5,125 bases of DNA from Roseimaritima sp. (GCA_007124075.1 SLFV01000541.1:1-5125); one strand, 5' to 3'. Numbered from the stretch's first letter, positions 1-5,125 are shown. Notes: a model not told the origin generated them from the sequence alone. Numbers and translations: made by a program.

Positions 1-55
1 AAGTTGAATCGCAGTTTCCAAGCAACGGGGAAGAGAATTCGACTGATCACGAATC

Positions 56-328
56 CTAAGCGCTGACTTTGGCTCGCTTCAGCAACGCTTGCAGGCGACT
101 TTTCATTCGCGCCGCGGTGTTGCGATGAATGACGCCACGCGCTGCAGCCCGATCCAATCGGTTATCGGCCAAACGCCGATGAGTTTCCGCATCGTTCATA
201 TTTCCAGCCTGGACCGCTTCCCGCACCTTGCGAATCTGGGTACGCATCGCGCTGCGTACGGCGCGGTTGGCGAGACGGCGTTTTTCATTTTGACGAAGTC
301 GTTTTTTTGCACTGGGTGAGTTAGGCAT
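56..328 (-). CDS. rpsT: 30S ribosomal protein S20
   Basis: Small-subunit ribosomal protein that binds 16S rRNA early in 30S assembly. The 90-residue product matches the family's usual length (about 85-95). It has the typical N-terminus MPNSPSAKKRLRQNEKRR, followed by NRAVRSAMRT. The C-terminal half carries the family signature LDRAAARGVIHRNTAARMKSR (about residues 58-78). It is very rich in Arg, Lys and Ala, as expected for an RNA-binding helical bundle. The ATG start gives the canonical MPN beginning; the stop is TAG. No strong Shine-Dalgarno sequence precedes it (only GAGCC a few bases upstream). It is divergent from the cobA-hemD operon, so a promoter must lie in the spacer to its right, but I could not pick a convincing one. 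No clear terminator is visible in the 55 bases left of the stop. Confidence 0.97.
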   Translation of the reverse strand: MPNSPSAKKRLRQNEKRRLANRAVRSAMRTQIRKVREAVQAGNMNDAETHRRLADNRLDRAAARGVIHRNTAARMKSRLQALLKRAKVSA

Positions 329-391
329 AATGGCTCAATTCGTTGGAGTGTAAGTTCGGTTATGCTCAGGCGAATGACTGCGGATCATCCA

Positions 392-403
392 AGCTCGCGA
401 GCT
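392..403. promoter_or_regulatory. 12-bp perfect palindrome in divergent spacer, possible operator
   Basis: The sequence AGCTCGCGAGCT is a perfect 12-base palindrome. It lies between the divergent starts of rpsT (328) and the preferred cobA-hemD start (533), about 30 bases upstream of the candidate -35 element of cobA-hemD. A dimeric repressor or activator could bind it, but no regulator is identified. If the longer 362 start of cobA-hemD is the real one, this would be coding sequence instead. Confidence 0.25.
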
Positions 404-430
404 AAAACCACGGTTCGGTTTGGAGAGTCT

Positions 431-458
431 CTGTCAGCGACGCAAGTCGTGATATATT
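431..458 (+). promoter_or_regulatory. Candidate housekeeping-sigma promoter of cobA-hemD
   Basis: CTGTCA (431-436) matches 4 of 6 bases of TTGACA. TATATT (453-458) matches 5 of 6 of TATAAT. The spacer is 16 bases. Transcription would start near 465 and leave a leader of about 65-70 bases before the ATG at 533, which fits the preferred start and not the upstream one at 362. This is a consensus match only. Confidence 0.3.
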
Positions 459-532
459 TGTCAGCAAAGTATGTCAATCGACAACGCTATTGTCCAGTAG
501 TCACCCAACAAGACGTCCACCCATCACCTTTT

Positions 533-2152
533 ATGCAACGACCCACAGCTTATCTGATTGGTGCCGGTCCAGGAGATCCTGGGCTGCTGACGCTTCGCGG
601 GGCACAGTGCCTGCGGATGGTGGACGTTGTCCTGTACGATGGCTTGTCCAATGAAATGATCCTGGAGCACGCGCCAAACGCCCTGCATGAGTGTGTGGGT
701 AAACATGGCAAGCAACGTTACTGGACCCAGGAGGAAATCATCCAGCGGATGCTCCAACACCTATACGAGGGAAGGTCCGTCGCACGCCTAAAGGGGGGTG
801 ACCCAGCGATATTTGCCCGCACCGCTGAAGAGGCTGCCTCGCTGAAGGACGCTGGATTTCCATTTGTTATCGTGCCAGGAATAACCGCCGCGCTGGCTGC
901 AGGAAGTTACGCGGGCATTCCGGTAACCCATCGACAATTGGCATCGGCAGTCGCTTTGGTAACGGGACACGAGCAACCGGGCAAGGCAAAATCAGCTTTG
1001 GACTGGAACGCGTTGGCTCGGTTCCCAGGAACGCTGGTCGTTTACATGGGAGTCACAACGGCTGAGGCCTGGACGGCGGCACTGCTGCAAGCCGGCAAGC
1101 CGCCTGAGACTCCTGCGGCAATCGTTCGCCGCTGCAGCCTGCCGGACCAGCAAATCATCCACTGCCGCCTGGATGAGGTCGCGGAGCGTTTGACGCCAGC
1201 TACAAAACTACGCCCCCCTGTAATAGTGATACTGGGTCCGGTTACAGAACTGTCCGAAACGTTAAGCTGGTTCCCGCATCGCGCGTTGTCTGGACGGTGT
1301 GTCCTCATAACACGCCCCGCAGAACAGACCGACGGGTTGGCAGAACCGTTGCGTGAACTTGGGGCGGACGTCTTGGTTCAGCCAGCGATCGCGATTCTGC
1401 CCCCCGAGGACTGGACCCCGCTGGATCAAGCGATCGGAAACCTTAGCCAGGGAGATACGCTGGTGTTCGCCAGTCGTAACGGAGTGAAATTTTTTTTTGC
1501 TCGATTACACCAACACGCTGCGGATGCCAGGCGGCTGGCCGGGGTACGCGTTGTCGCCGTCGGCAGCAAGACGGCGGATGCCTTGGCGACGCAGGGGATC
1601 CGAGCTGACCTGGTTCCTGAGCGGTTTGACGCGGAGGGCTTGATCGATCTGCTGTGTCAACGATCTGCGGGGTTGGTCGCTCATCCAGCGGGCTTCGATG
1701 CTGAACGGACCGTCGGTCAACGTTGTGGTCAGGCCCCCGCCAATCTTGCCTCCGAACGTTTGAATCCGTCGGCAGAACGTTTTTTTTTGATTCGAGCAAG
1801 TCGCGGTCGAGACAGCTTGGCCGAGGCGTTACAGTCGGAAGGACGGACGGTTCAGCAAGTTATCGCTTACCGCAACGTGGATATCACCGACGCAGCCCCC
1901 AAGATTAGGCAAGCAATCGAGCGGCAGGCGATTGACTGGGTGACGGTCACCAGCAGCGCGATCGGCCATTCGCTGCATCAAATGTTCGGGGAGGACCTGC
2001 GACAAGTGAAGCTGGCCAGTATCAGCCCAACAACTTCGCAGACGTTGCGCAACTTAGGATTGAACGTCACCGTGGAAGCCCAGCCCTACACCATGGATGG
2101 TCTGGTCGAAGCGATTGTCGAATACGAACGAGCGAGTACCAATTACCAATGA
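533..2152 (+). CDS. cobA-hemD: Fused uroporphyrinogen-III C-methyltransferase / uroporphyrinogen-III synthase
   Basis: Cytoplasmic bifunctional tetrapyrrole enzyme of 539 residues. The HemD part closes hydroxymethylbilane to uroporphyrinogen III. The CobA (SUMT) part methylates it twice with S-adenosylmethionine to precorrin-2, the branch point to siroheme and cobalamin. CobA domain, about 5-240: GAGPGDPGLLTLR (10-22), YDGL (35-38), RLKGGDPAIFAR (85-96, where the family usually has FGR), VPGITAA (114-120), YAGIPVTHR (126-134), TGH (144-146), FPGTLVVYMG (164-173) and RPPVIVILG (227-235). HemD domain, about 252-533: VFASRNGV (311-318), VAVGSK (341-346), RASRGRDSLAEAL (421-433), TVTSSAIG (471-478). 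I chose ATG 533 because MQRPTAYLIGAGPGDPG is the usual SUMT start. The frame stays open to an ATG at 362, but those 57 extra residues resemble nothing in the family. No Shine-Dalgarno is visible at 533. Odd points: residues about 378-415 look like an insertion in HemD, and two T9 runs lie in the HemD part. The stop overlaps the next gene by 4 bases. Confidence 0.93.
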   Translation: MQRPTAYLIGAGPGDPGLLTLRGAQCLRMVDVVLYDGLSNEMILEHAPNALHECVGKHGKQRYWTQEEIIQRMLQHLYEGRSVARLKGGDPAIFARTAEEAASLKDAGFPFVIVPGITAALAAGSYAGIPVTHRQLASAVALVTGHEQPGKAKSALDWNALARFPGTLVVYMGVTTAEAWTAALLQAGKPPETPAAIVRRCSLPDQQIIHCRLDEVAERLTPATKLRPPVIVILGPVTELSETLSWFPHRALSGRCVLITRPAEQTDGLAEPLRELGADVLVQPAIAILPPEDWTPLDQAIGNLSQGDTLVFASRNGVKFFFARLHQHAADARRLAGVRVVAVGSKTADALATQGIRADLVPERFDAEGLIDLLCQRSAGLVAHPAGFDAERTVGQRCGQAPANLASERLNPSAERFFLIRASRGRDSLAEALQSEGRTVQQVIAYRNVDITDAAPKIRQAIERQAIDWVTVTSSAIGHSLHQMFGEDLRQVKLASISPTTSQTLRNLGLNVTVEAQPYTMDGLVEAIVEYERASTNYQ

Positions 2153-3231
2153 TTGAAAACCAGTCCACCGGAGAAATTGCTTGGGCGGCTAGTACGCATG
2201 TCGTGATTGTGGGAGCGGGCCCGATTGGGCTGGAAATGGCGGTGGCTTTGCGGCGGCGTGGAATCGAGTTTCAGATTTTCGACGCTGGATCGCTCGGGCA
2301 GACAATGACCTGGTGGGCACCGCAAACCCGCTGGTTCAGCAGCAACGAACGGATTTCGATTGCTGGAATCCCATTGCAAACCATCGATCAGACGAAAGCG
2401 ACACGTGAACAATACTTGAACTATCTTCGCGCGATCGCAATCCAGTACGACATTCGCCCCCGCTCCAATGAACCGGTGGTCAATGTTACCCGTGATGCTG
2501 AGGGCTTGACGGTATTCTCGCAGGGCCGCGATGGACCACAGCAAACTCGCTGCCGTGCCGTGGTGCTAGCGATCGGCGGCACCGATTTCCCTAATCGGTT
2601 AAATATTCCAGGGGAAGAACTGCCACACGTTGACGGCTACTTTCGCGAACCGCATCGCTACTTCGGGCGACGAGTGCTGATCATCGGCGGCCGTAACAGC
2701 GCTGTGGAGGCAGCGTTGCGGTTGCATCACGTCGGGGCCGAGGTTGTGATTAGCTATCGGGGCCAGGAACTTCCCTGTGAAAGCATCAAGTATTGGTTGT
2801 TGCCCGAGATACGAGCATTGTGCGAAAGCGGCCGAATCGAGTCATACTGGCACACCCAGCCGGTTCGGATCAGTGCGCAAACCGTTACCTTGGAATCACT
2901 GGAGGACGCCCGACAATTTGAAGTTGCTGCCGAAGAGGTGTTAGCACTTATCGGCTACCAACAAGACAAGCGATTATTTCGCAGCATTGGCATTGAACTG
3001 CAGGGCGAACCGCTTCGTCCGTTGTTCGATCCAGAGACAATGCAAACCAATATTCCGGGGATTTACGTCGCGGGTACCGCTGTGGGGGGAACGCAAAGCA
3101 GTCGATACCAGATTTTTTTGGAAAACTGCCACTCGCACATCGATCGAATTTTGACACATTTGATTGGTCAGCGGCCAACGAAGTCGGTTCCAAAATTCCG
3201 ACAACAAGCGATCGCTTATCCCGAAAGCTAG
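2149..3231 (+). CDS. YpdA-like FAD/NAD(P)H-dependent oxidoreductase
   Basis: Flavoprotein of 360 residues, the usual length of the YpdA and single-domain thioredoxin-reductase-like families. N-terminal FAD-binding motif VVIVGAGPIGLE (18-29) is followed by an acidic end of strand two (IFDAG, 43-47). The ATG-like motif is VVLAIGGTDFP (138-148). A second dinucleotide fold for NAD(P)H begins VLIIGGRNSAVEAAL (176-190). The C-terminal FAD-contact motif is NIPGIYVAGTAVGGTQSSR (301-319). There is no CxxC redox pair, so it is not a classical thioredoxin reductase. The overall pattern resembles YpdA, the bacillithiol-disulfide reductase family, but the cysteine within the first glycine motif of Firmicute YpdA (GGGPCG) is isoleucine here. 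Cysteines are at 135, 210, 225 and 327 only. Its ATG overlaps the cobA-hemD stop (ATGA), and no Shine-Dalgarno is visible, so it is probably translated by coupling. Family placement is fairly sure; substrate is unknown. Confidence 0.85.
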   Translation: MIENQSTGEIAWAASTHVVIVGAGPIGLEMAVALRRRGIEFQIFDAGSLGQTMTWWAPQTRWFSSNERISIAGIPLQTIDQTKATREQYLNYLRAIAIQYDIRPRSNEPVVNVTRDAEGLTVFSQGRDGPQQTRCRAVVLAIGGTDFPNRLNIPGEELPHVDGYFREPHRYFGRRVLIIGGRNSAVEAALRLHHVGAEVVISYRGQELPCESIKYWLLPEIRALCESGRIESYWHTQPVRISAQTVTLESLEDARQFEVAAEEVLALIGYQQDKRLFRSIGIELQGEPLRPLFDPETMQTNIPGIYVAGTAVGGTQSSRYQIFLENCHSHIDRILTHLIGQRPTKSVPKFRQQAIAYPES

Positions 3232-3263
3232 CCGCTCTCGATGACCGTTCCGCTTGATCGCAC

Positions 3264-3288
3264 CGGCGTGCTGTTTTGCGAAACGCCG
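3264..3288. terminator. Hairpin between convergent genes, possible bidirectional terminator
   Basis: CGGCGT (3264-3269) and ACGCCG (3283-3288) form a perfect 6-bp inverted repeat. An alternative fold pairs CGGC/GCCG and GTTT/AAAC around a TGCG loop. It lies in the short spacer between the stop of the YpdA-like gene and the stop of the convergent lipoprotein gene. There is no proper T tract on either side, so it would be an inefficient intrinsic terminator at best. Confidence 0.3.
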
Positions 3289-3981
3289 TTAGAACCAACT
3301 CCGGATCCGATCGGTCAGTCCAGGGGGTTCAGGGACCTCCAAGTCCCCATCAAGATACGCCAGCCAAACCTCAGGTTGCGTCCCCAGTTGCCGCCCGGTC
3401 GAACTTTGCAGGGCCTTAATCGCGGTCATCCGTACGGCTGGGTCGCGATCGGCGAGTGCCAGTTTCATTGCCTCGTTAACTCCTGGGCCACGATGGTTTC
3501 CCAGCGACCGCAACGCCGCTTGGCGAATATCCAAATTGGTTGATTCCCCCGCCGTCTTCGCCAGCAACTCCGCAGCCCGACCTTCCTTGCGGTGCCCCAG
3601 TTCGTCGCAGGCCGCCATTCGCACTTTTAGACTGTCATCTGAGAGTGCGTTTTCCAGTAGTCTCAGAGCCTGAGGATCACTGATCGGTCCGGTTGCGCGT
3701 ACGACCAAATAACGCATGTCAGCACTGGCGTCATTGTCCACCATCCGCTCCAGGTGCGGCAACCATTCCGCTTGCTCGGCAGCCGACATTCGCGGTAGCG
3801 ACCGCACTAAAAGTTCCAATTCTTCGCGACGCTGGTGGTCGGTGATGCCCAAAGCTTCCTGTTGACGCCATTGTTTCACCAAAAAAGGATTGGTGTATTT
3901 CAACGCGTATAGTGGACCGTCGTGACAGCCAGCAACAGGCCAGCAAAGCCCCGCCAGCAGAAATAGCAACGCTCGATGCAT
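3289..3981 (-). CDS. HEAT-repeat lipoprotein of unknown role
   Basis: Predicted lipoprotein of 230 residues. MHRALLFLLAGLCWPVAGC is a short signal peptide with a hydrophobic core and a lipobox (V16-A17-G18-C19), so Cys19 would be lipidated after signal peptidase II cleavage. After a charged helical region (about 35-80) come HEAT-like helical repeats. The approximate units are 86-113, 116-144, 148-176 and 178-193, each with the pattern of an Arg-bearing first helix such as VRMAACDELGH, IRQAALRSLG or VRMTAIKAL. The tail is short and Pro/Glu-rich (EVPEPPG). HEAT repeats are protein-interaction scaffolds and no catalytic motif is seen, so I assign no specific function. The ATG start is placed by the signal peptide; only a weak GAGAG precedes it. 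It converges with the YpdA-like gene and is not obviously in an operon. Confidence 0.85.
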   Translation of the reverse strand: MHRALLFLLAGLCWPVAGCHDGPLYALKYTNPFLVKQWRQQEALGITDHQRREELELLVRSLPRMSAAEQAEWLPHLERMVDNDASADMRYLVVRATGPISDPQALRLLENALSDDSLKVRMAACDELGHRKEGRAAELLAKTAGESTNLDIRQAALRSLGNHRGPGVNEAMKLALADRDPAVRMTAIKALQSSTGRQLGTQPEVWLAYLDGDLEVPEPPGLTDRIRSWF

Positions 3982-4313
3982 GAGGTCTCTCGCCCAAAGG
4001 TAACCGTTCTTCCCCTTTGAACTACCAAATCAATCGGACCGGCGCGTAGGTTGATTTCGGCGAACTTCCAGAATTTTGGCGGTCCGGTATCGGCTTTGAC
4101 CTAAGGTGTCACGCAAGCAAGCGATCCTCCTTGCAGACGCGGGTATGACCCAATGCGAGCCTTGGCGAAATGTCGCAGATTGAGACAATCGTCTTACTGA
4201 ATGTCTTGGAATGCTCCGTGTCTAAAATTGCGTGCTGGCAAAGACGCAAACTCAGATCGGCGGAAGCGAACCATCTTTAGCCAAACCGGTCTTTTTGGGT
4301 GAGTTTTTTCTTT

Positions 4314-4330
4314 CTGGCACGCGATTTGTA
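4314..4330 (+). promoter_or_regulatory. Candidate sigma-54 (RpoN) promoter of csrA
   Basis: CTGGCACGCGATTTGTA fits the -24/-12 consensus YTGGCACG-N4-TTGCW at every fixed position except one: the -12 C is T. The GG (4316-4317) and the G of the -12 element (4328) have the exact 12-base register. The predicted start is near 4341, giving a csrA leader of about 43 bases. The missing C belongs to the conserved GC pair, which weakens the call. Confidence 0.45.
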
Positions 4331-4358
4331 GTAATTGTGTCAAACGTGACAGTAATTG
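4330..4358. repeat. Inverted repeat TGTCA/TGACA nested between direct repeats AGTAATTG
   Basis: AGTAATTG occurs at 4330-4337 and again at 4351-4358, a 21-base period or about two helical turns. Between them TGTCA (4338-4342) and TGACA (4347-4351) form a 5-bp inverted repeat with a 4-base spacer. It covers the predicted csrA start site and early leader, so it could be a protein-binding site or a short RNA hairpin. Function is inferred from position only. Confidence 0.35.
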
Positions 4359-4368
4359 ATCTTGAAAT

Positions 4369-4375
4369 GGAAGGA
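4369..4375 (+). promoter_or_regulatory. Strong csrA ribosome binding site with overlapping GGA motifs
   Basis: GGAAGGA lies 8 bases before the csrA ATG and is by far the best Shine-Dalgarno sequence at any gene start here. It contains two GGA cores (ATGGA, AAGGA). CsrA binds A(N)GGA motifs at Shine-Dalgarno sites, so negative autoregulation is plausible. Neither GGA is clearly in a hairpin loop. Confidence 0.6.
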
Positions 4376-4383
4376 ACCCAGTC

Positions 4384-4626
4384 ATGCTAGTTTTAAGCCG
4401 CAAAGAAGGTGAGCGTTTAATTGTTGGTGACAATATCATCATCACCGTGAATCGGATTGCCGGAAATCGAATTACGCTGGGCATAGAAGCACCTCGGGAC
4501 GTTCGCATTGTCCGCGGTGAGCTGGACAAGACGCCATCGGAACTTGACGGACAAACAGCTTCTCGGCAGCAATCTTTGCTTGAGATTGATGCGAGCGACT
4601 TGCAGGGCATTCTCAGCCGAGCCTAA
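4384..4626 (+). CDS. csrA: Carbon storage regulator CsrA, translational regulator
   Basis: Small RNA-binding homodimer that blocks or alters translation of mRNAs with GGA motifs near their ribosome binding sites. In many bacteria it controls motility, carbon storage and biofilm genes. The core, residues 1-48, is canonical: MLVLSRKEGERLIVGDNIIITV, then GNRITLGIEAPRDVRIVRGEL. The RNA-contact residues L4, R6 and R44 are conserved, as is the A36-P37 turn. At 80 residues it is longer than the 61 residues of E. coli CsrA; the extra part is a polar tail (about 50-80) ending LQGILSRA. The start is fixed by the family N-terminus and a GGAAGGA ribosome binding site. No FliW gene, its usual protein antagonist in flagellated bacteria, is in the window. 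A sigma-54-like promoter precedes it. It converges with surE across a strong hairpin. Confidence 0.96.
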   Translation: MLVLSRKEGERLIVGDNIIITVNRIAGNRITLGIEAPRDVRIVRGELDKTPSELDGQTASRQQSLLEIDASDLQGILSRA

Positions 4627-4641
4627 CTCGCGTCGCGTTAG
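4623..4641 (+). repeat. Small hairpin overlapping the csrA stop codon
   Basis: CTAAC (4623-4627) and GTTAG (4637-4641) are a perfect inverted repeat. The inner CG/CG pairs extend it past one mismatch to about 7 pairs with a 3-base loop. It contains the TAA stop and sits two bases before the larger hairpin, so the pair may act together in 3'-end formation or mRNA stability. Confidence 0.3.
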
Positions 4642-4642
4642 C

Positions 4643-4674
4643 GGAGGGATGATCGCCAAGGCGGCCGTCCCTCC
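4643..4674. terminator. Strong hairpin between convergent csrA and surE
   Basis: The arms 4643-4656 (begins GGAGGGAT) and 4661-4674 (ends GTCCCTCC) pair over 14 positions with one A-C mismatch and two T-G wobbles on the plus strand, around a CAAG loop. It lies 16 bases after the csrA stop and 63 bases beyond the surE stop, the place for a shared transcription end or an RNA-protecting 3' structure. No T tract follows on either strand, so it is not a textbook intrinsic terminator. Confidence 0.5.
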
Positions 4675-4737
4675 CCCGGGCAGGATCGCTGGGCATCGCC
4701 CCAAAAACTACTGCATATCAACCTCCCGCCGCGTTGT

Positions 4738-5125
4738 TTATTCGGGTAGCAACGCGGGGGACGGTTGGGTGCATTCGGACCAAGTCAAAAAGCCGGAAAA
4801 GCAGAAGTCCACGTCACTTCCCTTGCGACGCGGGCGTTGCTGGTAGTCCATTTGCGTTTGAAAGCTACCATCGTGTTTTCGTTGATAGCTTACCGTTAGC
4901 GGTAGGTCATCAATTGGGCAAGCGACCCGTTTGGGCAGTTCGATGGTTGGGTCCGCAGGCAGATTGATATTACGAAGGAAGGCCTGCTGGTGACAATCGT
5001 CCCAACATTTCTCCAGGACCGCAGCGATCCAGTTTGGCACGTGCTGCCACGATCGGGGATGGTCTGGGTGCCGAACATGCGATATCGCGGCTGCGGAAAT
5101 TCCGCGCAGAAATGCCTCGCGGGCG
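4738..5125 (-). CDS. surE: 5'/3'-nucleotidase SurE, C-terminal part (gene runs off the right edge)
   Basis: The frame is open from the window edge to the TAA at 4738-4740 and gives 128 residues, about half of a usual SurE (about 250-270). SurE is a divalent-metal-dependent phosphatase that removes phosphate from nucleoside 5'- and 3'-monophosphates. Family features here: AREAFLRGISAAAISH (fragment residues 1-16), corresponding to the segment after the Ser/Gly-rich substrate loop; NINLP (52-56), the conserved N-x-NLP type motif; CPIDDLPLTVSYQ (69-81); and DYQQRP...GSDVDFCFSGFLT (93-113), the usual C-terminal Y-xx-RP...G(S)D-D segment. The N-terminal metal-binding Asp-Asp motif lies outside the window. 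An internal GTG at 5040 is in frame, but coding similarity continues upstream of it, so it is not the start. The last residues replace the usual SVTPL ending with a variant. Recognised by eye; I am fairly sure. Confidence 0.78.
   Translation of the reverse strand, partial: AREAFLRGISAAAISHVRHPDHPRSWQHVPNWIAAVLEKCWDDCHQQAFLRNINLPADPTIELPKRVACPIDDLPLTVSYQRKHDGSFQTQMDYQQRPRRKGSDVDFCFSGFLTWSECTQPSPALLPE

Larger units (their letters stand above)
3982..4383. other. 402-base non-coding region between lipoprotein gene and csrA
   Basis: This stretch separates the divergent starts of the lipoprotein gene (minus) and csrA (plus). No convincing protein gene, tRNA or repeat array is visible. The right end holds the csrA control elements annotated separately. 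Elsewhere I see small inverted repeats: CGGACCG/CGGTCCG (4035-4041 and 4080-4086), GCAAG/CTTGC (4117-4121 and 4130-4134), AGAC/GTCT around 4186-4197, and TTGCGT/ACGCAA (4228-4233 and 4244-4249). On the minus strand a full AAGGAGG (4132-4126) precedes a possible 28-codon leader ORF. At about 270 bases beyond what the csrA promoter needs, the region could hide an untranslated leader or small RNA, but nothing proves it. Confidence 0.5.

Noticed and set aside
362..532. N-terminal extension of 57 residues on cobA-hemD using the ATG at 362
   Set aside because: The family start motif begins at the ATG at 533. The extra residues resemble no SUMT N-terminus, and the segment contains a palindrome and a plausible promoter. 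It remains the main alternative.
329..532. tRNA or riboswitch (for example cobalamin) ahead of cobA-hemD
   Set aside because: No cloverleaf, T-loop or cobalamin-box-like sequence could be found in this spacer.
1443..1799. Minus-strand frames of 71 and 118 residues inside the HemD region
   Set aside because: They are shadows of the well-supported HemD reading frame, with Arg/Pro/Gln-rich composition typical of GC-rich antisense frames.
3241..3543. 100-residue open frame on the plus strand beginning near the YpdA-like stop
   Set aside because: It is antisense to the HEAT-repeat lipoprotein, which has a clear signal peptide and repeats. No family features and no ribosome site.
4194..4610. 138-residue open frame on the minus strand antisense to csrA
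   Set aside because: It covers the certain csrA gene in another frame, has low-complexity composition and shows no recognisable family.
4508..4846. Plus-strand open frame overlapping csrA and the surE 3' end
   Set aside because: It runs in another frame through csrA, the hairpin and surE. The GGAGGG before its internal ATG at 4649 directly abuts that ATG, too close to serve it.
4891..4904. Inverted repeat TACCG/CGGTA
   Set aside because: It is inside the surE coding frame, only 5 bp long, and expected by chance.
5033..5047. TGGCACG near 5034 as a second sigma-54 promoter, and TGGCA/TGCCA as an operator
   Set aside because: It lies inside surE coding sequence and its GC pair is out of register with the -24 element.

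Overview
The window looks like ordinary chromosomal DNA from a moderately GC-rich Gram-negative-type bacterium. My best guess is a planctomycete of the Pirellula/Rhodopirellula kind. This is inference: it rests on the combination of a CobA-HemD fusion, a YpdA-like flavoprotein, a small HEAT-repeat lipoprotein, a CsrA with a C-terminal tail, weak Shine-Dalgarno signals at most genes, and the general protein style. No rRNA, tRNA, CRISPR, insertion sequence or phage gene is visible.

Layout from left to right. rpsT (ribosomal protein S20) lies on the minus strand at the left edge. After a divergent spacer comes a plus-strand two-gene operon. Its first gene is a fused uroporphyrinogen-III C-methyltransferase/uroporphyrinogen-III synthase (cobA-hemD). 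Its second, overlapping the first by 4 bases (ATGA), is an FAD/NAD(P)H oxidoreductase of the YpdA/thioredoxin-reductase-like type. A minus-strand lipoprotein with HEAT-like repeats converges on this operon. A 402-base non-coding stretch follows and leads into csrA on the plus strand. csrA converges with the C-terminal half of surE (5'/3'-nucleotidase), which runs off the right edge on the minus strand.

How the genes relate. cobA-hemD carries out two consecutive steps of tetrapyrrole synthesis, ring closure to uroporphyrinogen III and its methylation to precorrin-2, so it commits the pathway towards siroheme or cobalamin-type products. The coupled flavoprotein may serve redox chemistry linked to that pathway or thiol homeostasis, but its substrate cannot be read from sequence. 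csrA is a post-transcriptional regulator with its own regulatory region. The other genes are housekeeping genes without an obvious link to it.

Points most worth a second look: a sigma-54-like promoter in front of csrA with an inverted repeat flanked by direct repeats just downstream; two T9 homopolymers in the HemD half of the fusion, bracketing a segment that looks inserted; the lack of the YpdA active-site cysteine in the coupled flavoprotein; and a strong 14-pair hairpin between csrA and surE. I found no clear undescribed multi-gene system.
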